Shown: one piece after another, positions 5,311 through 6,417 of the stretch
How the letters are laid out: every line of letters starts with the position of its first letter
How positions within the stretch are numbered: position 1 is the stretch's first letter
From: an uncultured Gaiellaceae bacterium
GTDB lineage: Bacteria; Actinomycetota; Thermoleophilia; Gaiellales; Gaiellaceae
DNA: 6,417 nt
Reading direction: 5' to 3'
Assembly (NCBI GenBank): GCA_955652075.1
Contig: CATPAS010000259.1
Coordinates: 1 to 6,417, forward strand
The notes under the pieces: model-generated
What the model was told of the DNA's origin: nothing
The model's input: only the letters and a program-made list of their open reading frames with translations
Databases searched by the model: none
Position numbers and translations under genes: made by a program

Positions 5311-6417
5311 GTGGGGCAGAACGCGGACTTCATGCCCATCGACGGGTGGGACCACCTCGAGCTCTACGTCGGCAACGCGAAGCAGGCGGCGTTCTACTAC
5401 GAAAACGCCTTCGGTTTCACCAAGACGGCGTATGCCGGGCCGGAGACGGGCGTGCGTGACCGTGCGTCCTACGTGCTCGAACAAGGCGACATCCGCTTCG
5501 TCTTGACGAGCGGACTGCGCGGCGACAGCGAGATCACCCGCTTCGCCTGTGCGCACGGGGACGGGGTCAAGGACACGGCGCTCACCGTCCCGGACGCAGG
5601 TGAGGCGTACCGCCAGGCCGTCCAGCGGGGCGCCCGCGGCGTGGTCGAGCCGCGCTGGGTCGAAGACGACTTCGGGCGCGTCGAACTGGCGACGATCGCG
5701 ACCTACGGCGAGAACGTCCACACGTTCGTCGACCGCAAGGACTACACCGGTCCGTTCCTCCCCGGCTTCCAGGAGATCCCGCCGACGAACGGCAGGCCCG
5801 CGACCGGCGTCGGCCTGAAGGCGATCGACCACGTCGTCGGCAACGTGGAGCTCGGCCGCATGGATTACTGGGTCGAGTTCTACGAGCGCACGATGGGCTT
5901 CACGAACATCATTCACTTCGCCGACGAGCAGATCCACACCGAGTACTCGGCGCTGATGTCCAAGGTCATGGCCGACGGCGAAGGAAAGATCAAGTTCCCG
6001 ATCAACGAGCCGGCGGAGGGCAAGCGAAAGAGCCAGATCGAGGAGTACCTCGAGTACTTCGGCGGGCCCGGCGTCCAGCACGTCGCGCTGCAGTCGGAGG
6101 ACATCGTTCGCACCGTCGAGACTTTGCAGGACCAGGGAATCGTGTTCCTCGCGACGCCTGATGCGTACTACGAGGACGTCGGCGATCGCGTTGGTGAGAT
6201 CGGCGAGGACTGGGACGACCTGCGCCGGCTGCGGATCCTCGCCGACCGCGACGAGGACGGCTATCTGCTCCAGATCTTCACCAAGACAGCGCAGGACCGC
6301 CCGACGCTCTTCTTCGAAGTGATCGAGCGCCACGGCGCGCGCGGCTTCGGGGAGGGGAACTTCAAGGCGCTGTTCGAGGCGATCGAACGCGAGCAGGCCT
6401 TGCGCGGCAATCTCTGA
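5311..6417 (+). CDS. hppD: 4-Hydroxyphenylpyruvate dioxygenase
   Basis: This cytosolic non-haem Fe(II) enzyme converts 4-hydroxyphenylpyruvate and O2 into homogentisate and CO2, the entry to homogentisate-type tyrosine degradation. The protein has 368 residues and is complete, with two VOC-type halves: a structural N-terminal half (about 10-150, DGWDHLELYVGNAKQAAFYY) and a catalytic half (from 170). The iron ligands are H173 (AIDHVVGN), H257 (GVQHVAL) and E336 (LFFEVIER); the 84- and 79-residue spacings match known HPPDs. Active-site PINEPA (230-235, N232), SQI (Q242), LLQIFTK (Q321), GFGEGNF (F346, F351) and the terminal RGNL are conserved as in animal enzymes. GTG at 5311 gives the best spacing from the transporter stop, with AAGG just 2 nt upstream; ATG at 5332 (residue 8) is an alternative start. 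The TGA is the last codon of the window, so any homogentisate dioxygenase downstream is out of view. Confidence 0.96.
   Translation: MGQNADFMPIDGWDHLELYVGNAKQAAFYYENAFGFTKTAYAGPETGVRDRASYVLEQGDIRFVLTSGLRGDSEITRFACAHGDGVKDTALTVPDAGEAYRQAVQRGARGVVEPRWVEDDFGRVELATIATYGENVHTFVDRKDYTGPFLPGFQEIPPTNGRPATGVGLKAIDHVVGNVELGRMDYWVEFYERTMGFTNIIHFADEQIHTEYSALMSKVMADGEGKIKFPINEPAEGKRKSQIEEYLEYFGGPGVQHVALQSEDIVRTVETLQDQGIVFLATPDAYYEDVGDRVGEIGEDWDDLRRLRILADRDEDGYLLQIFTKTAQDRPTLFFEVIERHGARGFGEGNFKALFEAIEREQALRGNL

Noticed and set aside
4990..6333. Long open frame (447 codons) on the minus strand opposite HPPD
   Set aside because: It is antisense to an unmistakable HPPD gene. Its translation is dominated by Val, Asp, Arg and Leu repeats typical of the complement of high-GC codons and has no recognisable domain.

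Overview
The window is a GC-rich, almost fully coding bacterial fragment. It carries seven genes: one is cut by the left edge, and the last ends exactly at the right edge. High GC, GTG starts, a near absence of Shine-Dalgarno sequences and short or overlapping gene junctions fit an actinobacterium, perhaps a soil lineage of the Thermoleophilia type. The phylum is an inference from base composition and gene style; no rRNA or other marker is present. I see no mobile element, CRISPR array, tRNA or phage gene.

Layout. Positions 1-804 (+) hold the 3' part of a class-III PLP aminotransferase, followed by a terminator-like hairpin at 811-830. Positions 941-4336 (-) hold four genes that read leftward. 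First transcribed is a large exported protein with a type-III fibronectin domain and a glycoside-hydrolase-like barrel (2645-4336). After a 50-bp gap come a 92-residue unknown protein (2316-2594), an enoyl-ACP reductase of the FabL type (1579-2319) and a class-I SAM methyltransferase (941-1579). The last three are tightly coupled through a 4-nt (ATGA) and a 1-nt (TGATG) overlap. Positions 4411-6417 (+) hold a second operon: a ten-helix EamA/DMT transporter and, 9 nt later, 4-hydroxyphenylpyruvate dioxygenase (HPPD). The 74-bp divergent gap between the two directons contains a perfect 16-bp palindrome, the best regulatory candidate in the window.

How the genes fit together. HPPD starts the homogentisate branch of tyrosine degradation, and its co-directional EamA partner may move a related aromatic compound or amino acid. 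FabL would complete the fatty-acid elongation cycle; its overlapping partners suggest an accessory role in lipid or small-molecule modification, but their substrates cannot be read from the sequence. The secreted barrel protein is the least conventional item: it has the architecture and carboxylate layout of a glycosidase, but I cannot place it in a named family. No clearly new multi-gene defence or biosynthetic system is visible. The points most worth following are the unassigned secreted barrel protein, the unknown protein coupled to FabL, the palindrome, and the aminotransferase with a shortened C-terminal part.
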